NCBI GenBank assembly: GCA_036843405.1
Contig: DAITSJ010000022.1
Span: 1 to 63,664 of the forward strand
DNA: 63,664 nucleotides
Reading direction: 5' to 3'
Source of the DNA: DGNJ01 sp002388905
GTDB taxonomy: Bacteria; Pseudomonadota; Gammaproteobacteria; Pseudomonadales; Porticoccaceae
In this document: piece after piece, positions 63,425 through 63,664 of the stretch
Layout of the letters: each line of letters starts with the position of its first letter
How positions within the stretch are numbered: position 1 is the first letter of the stretch
Made by a program: the position numbers and the translations under genes
The notes under the pieces: model-generated
What the model saw: the letters and a program-made list of their open reading frames with translations, nothing else
Databases searched by the model: none
What the model was told of the DNA's origin: nothing

Positions 63425-63664
63425 CTACTTTTGAATTGTACACTTGACGGGGAAGCTTACGCCGTCGGCCTGGGTGATCTTCTCCACACCACCGATATAA
63501 AGGGTGGTCCGGGTGGCGCTGGTGTTGCTGTCGGTGCGCTTGGCGCGGTTCCTCTCCGGGCCGTAGGCGAAGGTGGTGAGGTGGCCCCCTTTGGCAATGG
63601 TCTCGGCCTTGTTGAACACGGTGTAGTCGATGGTGCGGCCGTCGCTGGAACCGATATTATTGCC
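63425..63664 (-). CDS. RHS-repeat protein, C-terminal fragment (partial at window edge)
   Basis: An open frame entering from beyond the window on the minus strand; about 79 codons are visible. It carries RHS/YD-type core sequence such as GSSDGRTIDYTVFNKAETI, FAYGPERNRAKR and TLYIGGVEKITQADG. After ADG the RHS match stops and an unrelated tail, VSFPVKCTIQK, leads to a stop at 63425-63427. Normal RHS proteins continue with more repeats and a toxin or effector tip. The gene therefore looks truncated, probably by a mobile-element insertion or rearrangement. Confidence 0.7.
   Translation of the reverse strand, partial: GNNIGSSDGRTIDYTVFNKAETIAKGGHLTTFAYGPERNRAKRTDSNTSATRTTLYIGGVEKITQADGVSFPVKCTIQK

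Overview
The window is a 63.7 kb high-GC stretch of chromosome, most likely from a gammaproteobacterium. Pointers to this are azurin, a MalT-type LuxR regulator, LuxC/LuxE-like proteins, a fused hydratase/dehydrogenase beta-oxidation protein, CinA and an RHS fragment. Genus cannot be read from the sequence; a marine or soil isolate with broad catabolism is an inference. No rRNA, tRNA, CRISPR array or complete insertion sequence was seen.

Region 1 (1-13.8 kb): a forward operon encodes LuxE-like and LuxC-like acyl-activating and acyl-reducing enzymes, two SDRs, an MmgE/PrpD protein and an aldo/keto reductase. It converges on a PhaB-like reductase, followed on the minus strand by a Dabb-domain protein, a SnoaL/NTF2-like protein, a CYP101-like P450, an APH-like kinase and an F420-type LLM oxidoreductase. 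Region 2 (14-23.5 kb): a MalT/AlkS-type regulator diverges from a tightly overlapping coenzyme F420 operon: F420:NADPH reductase, cofE, cofD, cofC and a fused cofG-cofH (fbiC), with an MDR enoyl/quinone reductase at the end. Region 3 (23.5-34.7 kb): a globin-like protein, a TetR regulator and two tandem CYP101-like P450s diverge from a dedicated FAD ferredoxin reductase and a putidaredoxin-type [2Fe-2S] ferredoxin. Next come a luciferase-like monooxygenase, a VOC protein, a sulfotransferase, SCOT-type CoA-transferase subunits and a group 2 truncated hemoglobin. Region 4 (34.7-41.7 kb): a minus-strand beta-oxidation set holds a thiolase with a frameshift and no normal start codon, a FadB/FadJ-like fusion, an acetyl-CoA hydrolase/transferase and an acyl-CoA ligase.

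Region 5 (41.7-55 kb) looks like general chromosome: a glycosyltransferase/YkoP-like/polysaccharide deacetylase operon, PhzF-EgtB-EgtD (ergothioneine), a secreted protein, split LigD (phosphoesterase and polymerase as separate genes), azurin, a PfpI/DJ-1 protein, a sodium:solute symporter and IlvD. Region 6 (54.8-63.7 kb): an AttEFGH-like ABC export operon, a fourth P450 with a clear promoter, CinA, a hairpin-rich spacer and a truncated RHS end at the window edge.

Working model (inference): regions 1-4 form a catabolic island for a cyclic or terpenoid-like compound. P450s fed by the local ferredoxin pair would hydroxylate, SDR/AKR enzymes would handle alcohols and ketones, F420- and FMN-type LLM enzymes would carry out reductions or oxygenations, and CoA ligase, CoA transferases, FadB/J and thiolase would finish degradation. 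The F420 operon with its own Fno would supply reduced F420 locally. This is an uncommon cofactor in Proteobacteria and the most distinctive trait of the window.
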